From Petaurus breviceps papuanus (taxonomy: Eukaryota; Chordata; Mammalia; Diprotodontia; Petauridae), in the NCBI GenBank assembly GCA_028583685.1, contig JAMXIF010001194.1, positions 25,458,344 to 25,522,343 of the forward strand: DNA of 64,000 nt, written 5' to 3'. The number at the start of each line of letters is the position of its first letter. The stretch's first letter is position 1. This document shows, piece after piece, positions 22,780 through 35,000 of the stretch. The notes beneath the pieces were generated by a model that was not told where the DNA came from, did no database searches, and saw only the letters and a list, made by a program, of their open reading frames with translations. The translations under genes were made by a program, and so were the position numbers.

Positions 22780-25165
22780 GAGATCTTTCTCTAGCCCAGT
22801 CACTCCCCACCCCCATGACATTTGGAAGTTTCTTGGGAACTCTCTCGTCTTCCACTCAATTTTGTCATCAGCTCCTCCCTGTTCTCCCAGTCCATAACCC
22901 TTTACCTTGGCTTTACTTTTCTCTTTTCACAGTATGGACCCTCTGGTTAACTAATTCAACTGTACACTGAGCCCTCTCTTTGATCCTCTTGATCCCTTGT
23001 CCTCATTCATACCTTGCTTTAATTCCAACCTAGGTTACCTCAACTGGTTTCTCTGCTCCTACTCCCATACAGCTCAGGAAGTTACAACCTCTTCAAATGG
23101 GTCCACTACACTGGTCTCAGTCAGGCCCTAATTACTGCAATGGCAATCTTTTTGTTTCTGGTTGACTTTCTACTGAACCATATCTCAAAGTTCCCAACCT
23201 CTTTTCAAGCCTTCTCTACTGCTTTCTCCCTCTCTCCTGACATTCACTAATAAAAAGAGGTTATGCATTGAGAACTCCTTCTCCCTTAATCTGCACCTTA
23301 GAATCCCTCTTCACTATTCATCTATTCTTTTCTCTTTTGCTTCAGCCTCTGAAAAAAAAAAAGAGTGCTCTTCTTACTCTCGATTCCATCTTCTCCCATC
23401 TCCTCCTGGGAACTCAACCCCCTCAAACCTTCCTATTCTCTCTTATTTTTAGTCTCTTCTGATCTACTGGTTCCTTCTCTTCTCTCAAAATACTCAGGTT
23501 TCCCCATCCTAAGAAAAAAAAATAAACCAAAACCCAAACCCTGTACATATTCCAAGTGTCTTCTCAAACCACCTCCACTGCTTTCTCCCTCTCCCTCTCT
23601 ACTCAGTACCCGCCACTTTACTAGGAAAGGAGGCTATCCATTGTGAGCTCTGTTATCCCTAAATTTACACCTCATCCTTTACCACCATCCATCCATCTCT
23701 CCATCCATCCACCCATCCTTTCCTCTTGCTTCAGCTTCTGAGAAAGAGGGCCCTTCTTATCAAGTCAACCCCTCTACTTGTACTCTTGAATTCCTATTTT
23801 CAGTCTCTTATCTGCTGGTTCCTTCTCTTGTCAATATGACCAGATCTCCCTCCCTATCCTAAAAACCAACCAACCAACCAAAAAAAAAAAAATCCCTGTA
23901 CACAACTGTCATCTCCTTAAGGGGGGGGGGGGTCTTGACATCCCCTTAATCATCTAAGATTAACTAAAATTTAATGGTTAATCCAATGGCCATTTCTCAG
24001 AGATTATACTTGACTCCTTTGCATCTTTCGACACCACTGATCACTCTCTCTTCTTGGATTCTCTGTCTTCACTTGACTTTTGAGACATTGCTCTCTTGCA
24101 ATTCTTGCTATCTGGTTGTTTCTTCTTTACTCTCCCCCCTCCTTTCCACCCTATTCAATAAGCATAGACACCATCCCCTAAGCCTTCTGTCCTAGGTATG
24201 CTTCTTTTTGCTCTCTTTTGAAGGTGATTTCCTTAGTTCCCATGGATCTTCTCTATTCAGAAGACCCCCAAATCCACATATCTAGCCTTAATCTCTTAAG
24301 CTTCAATTCTCCATCACCAACTAGTTGCTAGACATTTCTGCCTGGATGTACCACCAGCACCTCCAATTCAGCATTAAAAAATGGAACTCATTTCCTCCCA
24401 GACCTATTACCTCTTTCACATTTCCCTATTCTTTTTGGAGGTGCAATCATCCTTTCGGGAATCCAGTTTCCCAACCTTGGATTCCTTCTCTTGGCTCTTT
24501 GTTTTTTTATTCTCATTTACAATCAATTGCCAAATCTTATCCAATGTACATCTACAATTTCTTTCATTTTTCCCCTTTACTTTCTTTTTTTCTACTTTAC
24601 CATGATTCAAGCCTTTGCAATTTTTCACTTAGGCTATTGTAATAGGTTGCTAATTGTTCTCCTTGCTTCTATTCTCTCCTATAACCAATCTAACCTCCTA
24701 ACAAACTGACATTCCCAAAGCACATTTCAGGCCATGTTAGTCCCCTATGCAAAACTCTTTAGTGGTTTCCTACTGCCTCTAGGATAAACTATAAAATCCT
24801 GAGCCTGACAGTTAAAATTTTTCACTACTTGATTTCTTTTTCAATTTGATTTCTGATTTTTTCCCCTTCACAGTCTCCATTCCAGCAAAACTAGCCTACG
24901 GTTTATTGTCTGCCTCCAAATCTTTACATTCCCTTCCTTCCTTACCCAAATTGCAACTCAAGTATTACCTACTATAGAATGTCTTTCACAAATCCTTCCT
25001 GTTGTTCTCTTTCGACATTACTTTGTATGCTTACTTATCTATGTACATGTTGTTATATTCCCCTTCTAAATTCCCAACCCTGGAGTATGAAAAAGGCTTT
25101 TGTTCTTGTATCCATAGCCTAGCACAGTACCTTGCAGTACTTATCATTTGTTAATCTAGACTTTC
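22780..25165 (+). mobile_element. LINE L2, 2.4 kb copy with internal duplication
   Basis: The longest L2 here. Order: ORF2 region upstream of the RT, RT segment near 23995-24130 (reads DTTDHSLL), RT C-terminus and 3' UTR to about 25140. An imperfect tandem duplication of about 355 bases starts at 23216 and again near 23573. Many stops; non-functional. Confidence 0.85.
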
Positions 25166-25557
25166 GGGCAGAATCTCTTTGGAGGAAATCTCTGGGGTTG
25201 TTCGATAACAAATTCCAAGTTAGGTAACTTGGTTTCCCCTCTTACTGGAAGCTCCCTGAAGACAGAACTGTACTTCCCCCTCTTCTCCTAAGTTCTCCCA
25301 AATCCAGAGATCTACTCTTCTCTCCCTCCCCCACTTCCCATTCCTTCCTCCTCTTGTCTTCAGTAGTTATAAAAAGAATCTTTCTCCTTCCCTCTAAACT
25401 GAAGGGGCCTTCCAACACTCTTCTGTTTCTGAGTTTGGAAAACAACTGTGGATTTGGATGGAAGCCAAAGGCAACAGAGGCCTCAGAGAGTGAATGAAGG
25501 AGTTGAACATTAAATAACACAAAGATGACCAAGACATACAGAGAAAAAAAAATCTGT

Positions 25558-25790
25558 TGTTGGCAGCTAAGTGGCTCAGTGTATAGAGTGCTAGGTTTGG
25601 AATTATAAAGACCTGAGTTCAAATCCAGCTTCAGTCATTCACTAGCTGTGTTGATTCTGGGCAAGTCACTTAACCTCTGTTTGTCTTAATCCACTGGAGA
25701 AGAAAATGGCAAACTACTCTAGTATCCATGCTAAGAAAACACCTTACTGTGTCACAAAAACTGAACAACTAAACAACAACAGCAAAAAAA
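25558..25790 (+). mobile_element. Marsupial CORE-SINE (family A)
   Basis: TTGGCAGCTAAGTGGCTCAG head to a CTGAACAACTAAACAACAAC tail. Quite diverged. Confidence 0.9.
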
Positions 25791-25824
25791 AAATATGAAA
25801 AAACACAAAACCAAGACACACAAA

Positions 25825-25826
25825 GA

Positions 25827-25867
<41 letters not shown>

Positions 25868-25960
25868 CACACACACACACATATATACTTATATCTGTAA
25901 GCATATATATCTATGTACTTATATATATATAAATATATCTATATACTTATATACTATAAA
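25825..25960. repeat. (TA)n / (CA)n compound microsatellite
   Basis: A pure ATAT tract at 25828-25868, then ACAC and imperfect ATAT units to about 25960. Confidence 0.95.
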
Positions 25961-25961
25961 T

Positions 25962-27200
25962 CTTCAAGTTGGAAGGGACCTCCTTTACCCTCTATTTGAA
26001 GACCTCTAGTTTTGGGGAATGTGCTCTCTCCTTTGGCATCCATTCAACATTTGGACAGCTCTAATAGTTGGACTGGGATCTGCCTTTGAAACTTCTACCT
26101 GTTGTTTCTAGTTGGTTTCTCTAAACAAGTCAAAATTGTCTTTGACATAGTAGATCTTCAAATATTTGAAAAGTTATGTTCCCCCATAAATCTTCTCTTT
26201 TCCTGGGTAAATATCTCCAGGTATTTTGACTGATTCTTGTGTAGTATTATCTCATATTCTCCTTTATATATACTCTAACTTATCAGTGCCCTTCCTAAAA
26301 TGTGTTACCCAGGACCTAATATCCCAGATGTGCACTGATCACATCAGGACTACATCAGGGTGAAATAGAGTCAGACTATATGACTTCCCTCATTACAGAC
26401 ACTCTACTTCCATGAATTTGCTCCAAGATCACAGTAGCCATTTTGACTACTATGTCATTCTCTTGACTCACATTGAATTGTATCCACTGGAACCCTTGAT
26501 TTTTTTTCCATTTGAACTATTGTATAGAAAAGTTTCTCCCTACTCATGGATATGTGTATTTGATTTTTTGGAACTTGTGTCAGAATTTACATTTATCTCT
26601 ATTAACCTTCATCTCATTAGTTTTGACTTGATCACTCTAGCCTGTGGAACTCTTTTTAGATTCTGGCATCCAACCTGTTACCTATCTTTCTCAGTTTCAG
26701 CTCACCTACAAAGCTCTTTTGATTAGTGTTCTATGGCATTATTCAAGTCACTGATAATCATATTGAATTGAACAAGACCCAGGATTGATTGCTAGAGTAC
26801 TTCACTTGAGGCTTTCCATCAGATGGACTACCCTTTGGGTCCAGTCATTTGATTAGTGGCAAATTTAGTTTGGGACAGTCATTTAGCCCTCCTCTTTCCT
26901 CCTTATCCACAAGAATGGCATAAAAGACTTTGTCAGATATTCTGATGAAATTCATGTATTTTTTTAAACAACATTTCTGATCTAGATTTCAGCAAAGTAC
27001 TGCCTGGAGCCTATATCCATTATGTAGGTCTGTGATCTTATCTGGGCCAAGGAGGCTTGTTTGTGTTGTGCTACATAAACATGTCAGAATATGGGCATAT
27101 ACCTGACTCAAGTACCCAATTTATGGTCACAAAATTAGAGTCTTAGGCATGCCATCAGGGAATACTATGATAGACGATAAAAGACTCTCAGGTGGAAAGA
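25962..27200 (-). mobile_element. LINE L3/CR1, minus strand
   Basis: Reverse complement of L3 from its 3' end (CTTCAAGTTGGAAGGGACCT) through CCTTCCTAAAATGTGTTACC and the RT region near 26740. Long, old and uninterrupted by younger SINEs. Confidence 0.8.
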
Positions 27201-27399
27201 ATTCTTCTCTCTTGTTTTTTTTTTCTTTTTCTTTTTGGTTCAGAGCTTGAAGTACTAGGGAAAATGATCCCCCGCTGATTCCTTCAAATCATCTAAACAG
27301 TGCATGGTTGTTGTCTTCTTTCAGGATGGCCTCTACTCGATGCCTCTAGGATAGTGGGGGAAGGAAGTTGGAGAGACAGAAGAAACTTAAATGGGGATG

Positions 27400-27970
27400 G
27401 GGAATATAGTAACTAAAGAACAGGAATGACTAAAGAAAGACAGCTTTCTGAGTCTGCGTCTAAGAAGAGTAGGTGCGACTGAGAAGTGACAGTAATAAAT
27501 GAAGTGGGAAAAGAGTAAATGAGGGAAATCCAGGATGGTTGAGATGACAGAACTGACTTTGGAAGACAGGCATGGCTCAGGGCAACAGGAATGGATGAGG
27601 AATTATGGGAGTTATTTAAGGGATAGAAGTGACAAGAGTGATTTGAAGTTACAGGAGGAATCAGAATGAAGGAGAAGGGAAAGGAATGAATAAGGTGATA
27701 CTGGAGAGTCTAAGGGTTAAGAAGTAACTAGAAGGGCTTGACCATCAATGACTGGAATAGGTTTGATTGGGGGGCCAGTAATAACTCAGGGGGAGAGAAG
27801 TGACAGAAGTAGAATCTCTTTGAAAGACAAGAGTGACTGAGGTAACAGGAATGTCTCCGGGGGACAGAGGGACAAGAATGAATTAAGGGGACAGGACTAA
27901 AGGGGAACTGGGGCAACTGGGAGGAAACCAGAAAGCCTGAGGGGACAGGAGTGACTGTGGGAATGATCAT
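27400..27970 (+). repeat. Degenerate GGGGACAGGAGTGACTGA minisatellite
   Basis: Blocks such as GGGACAGAGGGACAAGAATG, GGGACAGGACTAAAGGGGA and GGGGACAGGAGTGACTGTGG recur at roughly 20-35-base spacing, most clearly at 27780-27965 and decayed upstream. Lies just beyond the 3' end of LKAAEAR1. Confidence 0.55.
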
Positions 27971-28148
27971 GTTTTCCCCACCTTCTGGGGGGGGGAATCC
28001 CCAAATCAATAAGAAATCTTGGGGTTAGGAGGAAGATTGGGGAGGATAACTTGCTCCAGGGAATCCTGGATAATCAAAATTCGTGAATAATTACAAGGCA
28101 TATTTTAAGGCAAAATACCCCTCTCTTATTGTCCTTCTGAATTCTAGC

Positions 28149-29532
28149 TCATCTCTCCTCTCTGCCTAGCTTTCCTGGGGTTGGGGTAGCAAGTCCTGGA
28201 GGGATATTCTTAGGGGTGGTTAACGGTTGGTCCCTCTTTAAGTAAAAGGGAAACTAGATTTAAGCCAGTAAGATTAGGGATAGGATTGTGTTTGTTGGGG
28301 GTGGAGGGAGGGAGAGTTCTTTCTTTGCCTTTTGGACAACAGGGTTCAGTTTACACACTATTTTTCAGGACTCTTCGAATTGCATAAATCAATTCTATCA
28401 CGTGCTCCACCTATTTCCCCTCTTTCCCCCAGGACCTCCATCTCCTACTGCCCCTGGGGTCCCACCTATAGCATTCCCTCCCAGCTTCCCTGGGGCTTGG
28501 GGCACCTCACGTCGGTCCAGACAGTCCGGGATCTTCGTGGGATTCAGATGAGGGGGCAGGAATATTTCAAGTCGGATTGCTGCCCGGGCTGTTTTCTGCC
28601 GGCTAATCAGGTGCTTTATCTCTTCAGCCTGTGGACCCAATATCCCACCACCCAAGGCAGTGTCGCATCTTGTCATGTCCCATTCTTCTGGGGACACACA
28701 TCTTGTGGGGGGTATCTCCCCACCAAGTTCCCCCAGGATTGGTACCTTGAATCCCGTCCCTGTTTGTTCCAAGCCATCCCTTTCTTCTCTCCCCTCTCCC
28801 CCATACTTGAGACTATCTCAGGGATGGCCTATGTCAGAAATCTAGGATTCACAACTCTTGGGGTGGTGGGTAAGTGGGCAAACCTTATATCCTCATTCTC
28901 CTCCCCACAAGGGGTCTTGGTAATGTCTAAGAAGCTTCCTTTGAAGTAAGAGATTTTTCTGGTGCTGTTTAACCTGCATCCCTTACCCTCATCCGTGTAT
29001 ATCGGAGTCGTAGAGCTCGGACTCGGCTTCGAGCCTCAGAAGCCTTCAGCACCCCAATGAGGCGGTTCTGCTGATCGGTTTCTGGCTCCGCAGGCAGCTC
29101 CCACTGCTTGCAACCTTGACTGCTGCTGGCGCTATCAAACGAATCCCTGGGGAGCAGGCCTCTGTAGCCATCTTTCTTGGGTTCCACAAAAAGCAAGAAG
29201 CGCTTTGCTTCGGCTGGAGATAAGGCAGTCAGATCCTTGCGCAGCAGGGCATCTGGGTACTTTTTCACTAACGTGCTTATCCCCTGCGCGATAGGTTCCC
29301 CCCACTGGCTTGGTTTCTTGAATTGTTCCCTTGACTTGGCGGCGATTACTTTCGCAGCAGCCTTTGCTGCCATTAACTTCTTCCAGTCTTTGGTTACAGT
29401 CTCTGTTGCTCTTATATCCACTTGCTTAGAATGGTTTCCTGCCACCGCCTCCTTCTCTGCTGAGGTTTCCAGCTTCGGTTTCCCTAATTCACTCTCCCTT
29501 TTTATGGAAAATATCTTCCTTTGTTTATTCAT
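28149..29532 (-). CDS. LKAAEAR1: LKAAEAR motif-containing protein 1, three-exon model
   Basis: Conserved vertebrate protein of unknown biochemical role, testis-biased in mammals. Coding exon 1 is 29532-28987 (182 residues) with donor AGG|GTAAGG. Exon 2 is 28628-28511, acceptor CAG|GCTGAAGAG, donor CGAC|GTGAGG. Exon 1 carries LTALSPAEAKRFLLFVEPKK (around residues 100-120) and, near its end, the signature VLKASEARSRVRALRLRYTR; exon 2 opens in phase with AEEIKHLISRQ and contains LEIFLPPHLNPTKIPD. The name-giving motif reads LKASEAR here, one change from LKAAEAR. The start is supported by an in-frame TGA 36 bases upstream, though a preceding non-coding exon may splice at TTTGATTTAG. The third exon is the weak part: an acceptor at 28175 would add RKLGREER and stop at 28149, giving about 229 residues. 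The N-terminus is K-rich and basic with no signal peptide. No repeat lies inside the gene. Confidence 0.85.
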
Positions 29533-29888
29533 CTTAGCGCTCCTGGCAACTTCTTGGCCCCTAAATCAAAGAATAAGGTGGGGTAACTTCATGAGTTCCA
29601 TACCACTTAGGCTTATAGCAGGTGGGTTATGGAGTTAATAAGGAAAGGACATGGCCCAGCCCTCAGGGAGTCCCTGATTTGAAGGAGGAGACATTTTCCC
29701 CCCTAGAGGAACTTGATGACTTTGTAGGTGGCAAAACCTGCCCTTCTTCCTCCCCAGGACACCCAGTTTCCATCCCTGCCTTCCTTTCAATTCCCTCTTT
29801 CCCTTGCCTGGCTGAACACTGACTAGCCTTCCTTCCCCACCCCTACTCTTGTTAGAGGGAATCTTTCATCTGACTTAGAATCACTGCT
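29533..29888 (-). promoter_or_regulatory. Likely LKAAEAR1 5' region
   Basis: Sequence directly upstream of the LKAAEAR1 ATG, free of repeats up to the SINE at 29889. It has an RFX half-site AGTTGCCAGG about 15 bases upstream of the ATG. No TATA box is obvious and no transcription start can be fixed. Confidence 0.4.
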
Positions 29889-30127
29889 GCTGTTGTTGTT
29901 GTTTAGTTATTTTCATCTGTGTCTGACTCTTTATGCCCTTTTTTATTTTTTTTTCTTGGCAAAGATACTGGAGTGGTTTGCCATTTCCTTTTCCAGATCA
30001 TTTTACAGATAAGGAAACTGAGGCAAACAGGGTTAAGTAACTTTGCCCAGGGTCACACTGCTAATGTCTTGGGTCCCGTCAGATTTTAGTTCTGGTACTT
30101 TGTCCACTGCACCACCTAGCTACTCCT
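29889..30127 (-). mobile_element. Marsupial CORE-SINE (family A)
   Basis: GTTGTTGTTGTTTAGTTATT tail, AGATACTGGAGTGGTTTGCC and head ACTGCACCACCTAGCTAC, reversed. Confidence 0.93.
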
Positions 30128-31488
30128 CTTAGAAACCCCCCTTTCTTAACTTCGAAGAACTTTCTTAGGTACCTTCCCTTGGGCCTTTCTCTCCACCCTG
30201 CAACAGAACTTTTCTATAAATGTTTCTCCCAGTTAGAATGTGAACTCCTCAAGAGCAGGAACTATTTTCTTCTATTTGTATTCCTTGTGCTTAGCAGGTT
30301 AATGCTATTTCATTCATTCAAATCTGTGAAGTTTTTCATGGACACTTATAAAGAAAGGAGCGTCTATTTTGAGAAACTTTGGGAGTGAACTAACTGTTGA
30401 GTGGGACTATCCTTTTTTCTTCTGGCTGATAGGAGTCATAGAAATGTTTGTTTGTTTACCAGGCTAAGGCTTTCAATTTCACTGATTTTGGGAGTTCCTG
30501 GTGAGGAATTTCTACCTATACAAATCAGCACCTACTTGGTGGCTTATAGTGTAGAGAGTTGCCTGGGACACTGGGGAGAGATTGAGTGAGCTTCCCAATG
30601 TGATTTTCCCAGTTGGCAAAAGTGGGACTTAACCTATGTCTTCTTGAGTCTGAGGTGCTAATGCTTCTAATAATGTAATGTCCATTGTGAAGTCTTTCCC
30701 CCCTTCTTTTTGGATAAAGTAAGGGGTGAATCTCAAGGATCACTACAAATCTGCTAGTGATTAGCAAACTTTCTAATTGGCTGAAAGTGGTTTAGGGATT
30801 ATGGGCCCAAGTAGACAAAACTACAATTGGTTGTAGTTATTTTCATAGAAGCTGCATCTCATTTGGGGTCATATGGGAGGAGGACCTAGGGAGGAATCAT
30901 GTAGTACCCACAAATCAGAGGGGGTCCTTATATAGCTTAAGGATGGATTATTTAAGTATCAGTATAGTAGAAGGGAGGCTGAATTCAACAAGATTTTTTT
31001 TTTGATCAGTTGCTGGCACATTGTAGGTACTTAATATGCTTGGTGCCTTGAGTTTACTTGGCTGTAAGTAATCTCATCAGAGTATTAAAGGGTGTCAGAC
31101 AAGTGATACAGCTGGGATACTGTTTATCAAACTGACCCTATACAGGGGTGAATGCTGATTATGTGGTAAGAATATATACAGAGAGGGCAGATGGAGTGGG
31201 AGGAGCTAAGTATAAAGGTAGATAAGTGTGGGATGTTCTTAGAGGTATCAGTGGATCTGAGTTTAGAAGAATTTAAACCCTTGGAGGGACTAGGCTGATG
31301 GGTTTTTGGTAGAGGTTCTTAACTTTTTTGTGTGTTATGGGCCTCTTTGGTAGTCTGATGAACACTTCTCACAATGATGAATTTAAATGTGTAAAATAAA
31401 ATAGTGAGACAAATTCACATTATACTATTATATTAATAACTAATAATTACTTGTGATCCACCCTTTTCTTTCTATTTTCAGTAAAGGC
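30128..31488. other. No gene seen; decayed L2 and MIR-like pieces
   Basis: About 30160-30330 resembles an L2 3' end (AGAATGTGAACTCCTCAAGA), and about 30510-30670 a reversed MIR-like SINE. The rest is unclassified and without exons. Confidence 0.4.
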
Positions 31489-31489
31489 A

Positions 31490-32015
31490 CAACTCCTGTT
31501 AAGGTCAGTCAGTCTAGGAAGCACATGGCTGATTGATGAGAATGCTCCTCACTCTCAAGGAACATGCCCATTAATCTTGGGCAGGACCCTATTTAACTGT
31601 TTAAGTATAAACAGAATTCAGTCTAGCCAAGACTTTACCCTGGGGAAAGGAACCCCTGTTCTTGGTCCCCTCCATTAGAGTTTAGGGTGACTCAGATTGT
31701 GAAGGAGAGGTCTGGATGGAAATGGCTTCCACTGCTCAGATTTCTGAAGGCTGCTGAATCTCATGATCAGCCCACATTCTTAACCAAAGGAGCTAAATTA
31801 AATGTCCACCAATCAAGGTTGATTTCCACTTGTGAGGAGAATTCCTTTTCAGAAGGAATTTAAGGCATTTCAGGGTCTCTCTTGGTATCTTTGGTTACTG
31901 AGAGAAACCAGTAGCTATCAATTTATTGATTGCCAGCTAGCCTAACAAATAAATATATTATTAATTACCCAGAAACCCTGTCTCTTGGGATTTTCATTAG
32001 TTTCAACAGGGTTAT
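31490..32015 (+). mobile_element. Possible solo LTR (fossil)
   Basis: A segment beginning TGTTAAGGTCAGTC and ending GTTTCAACA, with an AATAAA signal at about 31949 some 60 bases before the end, as in a retroviral LTR. No target duplication could be identified, so ends and family are tentative. Confidence 0.35.
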
Positions 32016-32049
32016 GAAGAAAACCAATTCTATTCAACTATAATTATCA

Positions 32050-35000
32050 CAATAAAAAAGAAGGGGAAGGAGCCAAGATCACCTGAGCTCTCCCAGATTC
32101 CCCTCCTGAAAATAACAAGCTCAGAACAAATTCTGGAGGGGCAGAACCAACAAAAGGCTGGGACAAAAATAATTTTCAAGCCCAAGACAACTTAGAAGGT
32201 TGACAAGAAAGGTCTGTCTCACTGGGGCTTTGAAAGTAGAGTGAAGTTCAGCACAGACCATGCTCCACCAAGCCAGTGGAAGACATTTGGGGTGACTGAA
32301 TAGGCATCATCGGTGACTTCCAGAGCTCTCAGTTCACAGACAGTAAATGGGTTTCACAACTTGGTTAAAAGGAGATTATAGGGCAACCTTTGCTGGCAAT
32401 GGGTGCAGAACTCTGTTGCATTGCCAGTGTGAGGTTTCATGCTGTAGTCCCAGGGTGAGGAAGAACACTAGCGTACTAGAGCATTTGGAAACAGGGAAGT
32501 GGGGACCCTGGTCACCGTTTCAGGGCAGAAAAGAATACTTGTGGTTACTCACAGACCAGAGCCCAGGCCAGAAGAGCTGTGACTACACTTCTCCTTAGAT
32601 CATACCATATTAGAAGAACTGAAAACTTACAGACCTTCAGAGCTAGCCCAGAAAATAGCAACATGAAAAACTTGAAGCATGGGACACTGTCCCTTCCACT
32701 CTGGGAGCAGAGGTCAACTTTAATATAAAGTTTAAAGTCAAGAAATAGGCAGGAAAATGAGCAAACAACATAAAAGAACCCAATCATACAAATTTATTGT
32801 GGTGACAAGAACAAAACACAAATCCAGAAGAAGACAACAAAGTCAAAACAGCTACATACAAAGCCTCAAAGGAAAAATATGAATTGATCCTAGACCCAAA
32901 AAGAATTCTTGGAAGGGCTCCAAAAAGATTTTTAAAAATACAATGAGAGAGATGGAGTAAAAATTGGGGAAAGAAATGAGAGCAATTGGGGGGAAGCTAA
33001 GTGGCACAGTGAAGAGAGCACCGGCCCTGGAGTCAGGAGGACTTGAGTTCAAATTCAGCCTCAGAACTTAACACAAAAAATTAGCCTTGTGACCTTGGGC
33101 AAGTCACTTAACCCCAATTGCCCTACCTTCCTCCCTCCAAAAAGCAAAAATACAAAAAACAAAACAAAACAAAAAAAGAAATGAGCACAATGCAAGAAAA
33201 TAAAGAAAAAAGTCAATATCTTGGTAAAAGAGGCACAAAAAATACTGAAGAAAATAATACCTTAAAAAGCAGAATATATTAAATGGTAAAAGATATAAAA
33301 AAATCACTGAAGAGAACTCCTTAAGAAGCAGAATTAACCACATGGTAGAAGAGGTACAAAAATTCACTAAATAAAAGAACTCCTTAAAAAGTATAATTGA
33401 TCAAATGGAAAAGGAGATACAGAAGCTCACTGAAGAAAATAATTCTTTAAAAATTAGAATTGGGCAAGTGGAAGCTAGTGACTTCATGAGACATCAAGAA
33501 ACAATAAAACAAAATCAAAAGAAGAAGAAAAGGAAAAAAATGTAAACTATCTCATTGGAAAAACAACTGACCTGGAAAAAGGACCAAGGACAGATAATTT
33601 GAGAAATAGTAGACTGCCTGATGGCAATGATTAAAAACAAAAGAGCCTACACATCATCTTTCAAAAAATTATGAAAGAAAACTGCCCCAATATTGTAGAA
33701 CCAGAGGGTAAAATAGAAATGGAAAGAATACACTGATCACCTCCTGAAAGACATCCCAAAATGAAAACTCCCAGGAATATTATAGTCAAATTCCAGAGCT
33801 CCCAGGTCAAAGAGAAACATTGCAAGCAGCCAGAAAGAAACAATTAAAATATTGTAGAGCTACAGTCAGGATAACACATGATCTAGCAGCTTCTACATTA
33901 AGAGATCAGAGGGCTTGAGATATGCTATTCCAGAGGGCAAAGAAACTTGGATTACAACAAAGAATCTGGCTCCCCAACAAAACTGAGTATAATTCTTCAG
34001 GGGAAAAATGGATATTTAATGAAAGAGAGAATTTTCAAACATTCCTGATGAGAAGACCAGAGCTGAATAGAAAATTTGACTTTCAAATATAAGACTCAAG
34101 AGAAGCATAAAAAACATTAAACAGAAAAGAGAAATCATAAGGACTTCAATAAGGTCAAACTGTTTACATTCCTACATGCAAAGATAGTACTTGTAACTCC
34201 TAAAAACTTTCTCTTTATTAGGACAGTTAGAAGGAATATACATAGACAGAGGGCACTGAATATGACGGGATAATATCTAAAAAAAATAAAATTAAGGGAT
34301 GTAAAAGAGGAATGCACTGGGAGGAGCAGGAAGGGAGAGGTAGAATGAGGAAAATTATCTCAGATAAAAGAGGCAAGAAAAAAATTTTATAGTGGAAAGG
34401 GAGATGAGAAAAGTGGGGAGGGGGTGTGGGGAGTCCTTGAATCTTACTCTCATCAGAATTGTCTTGAATAAGGAATAATATACACACTCAGTTGGATATA
34501 GAAGTCTACCTTAACCTATAGGGAAGTAGGAGTGGAAGGGGATAAGAGAATGGGGAAAGTTGATAGAAGAGAGGGCAGATTGGGGGAGGTGATAGTCATA
34601 TGCAAAACACTTTTGAAGAAGAACAGGGTGAAAGAAGAGTGAGAGTAGATAAACAGGGGGAAAATGGGATGGAGGGAGACACATAGTAATCATAGCTGTG
34701 AAAAAAGTTTTAAAGCAAGTTTCTCTGACAAAGAGTTCATTTCTTAAATATATAGAGAATAGAGTCAAATGTATAAGAACACAAGTCATTCCCCAATTAA
34801 TAAATGGTCAAAGGTTATGAACAGTCAATTTTCAAACAAAGAAATCAAAGCTATCTATAGTCATATGAAAAAATACTCTAAATCACTATTGATTAGAGAA
34901 TGCAAATTAAAGCAACTCTGAGGTAACATCTCATAGCTATGAGTTTGGCTAGTATGAAAGACTTTTTTAAGTCAGTAATTTGTTTCTTCTACAAGAAAGG

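Noticed and set aside
28332-28949. 205-residue plus-strand frame
   Set aside because: Antisense to LKAAEAR1 exon 2 and its flanking introns; composition is not protein-like.
29177-29638. 153-residue plus-strand frame
   Set aside because: It is the antisense shadow of LKAAEAR1 exon 1.
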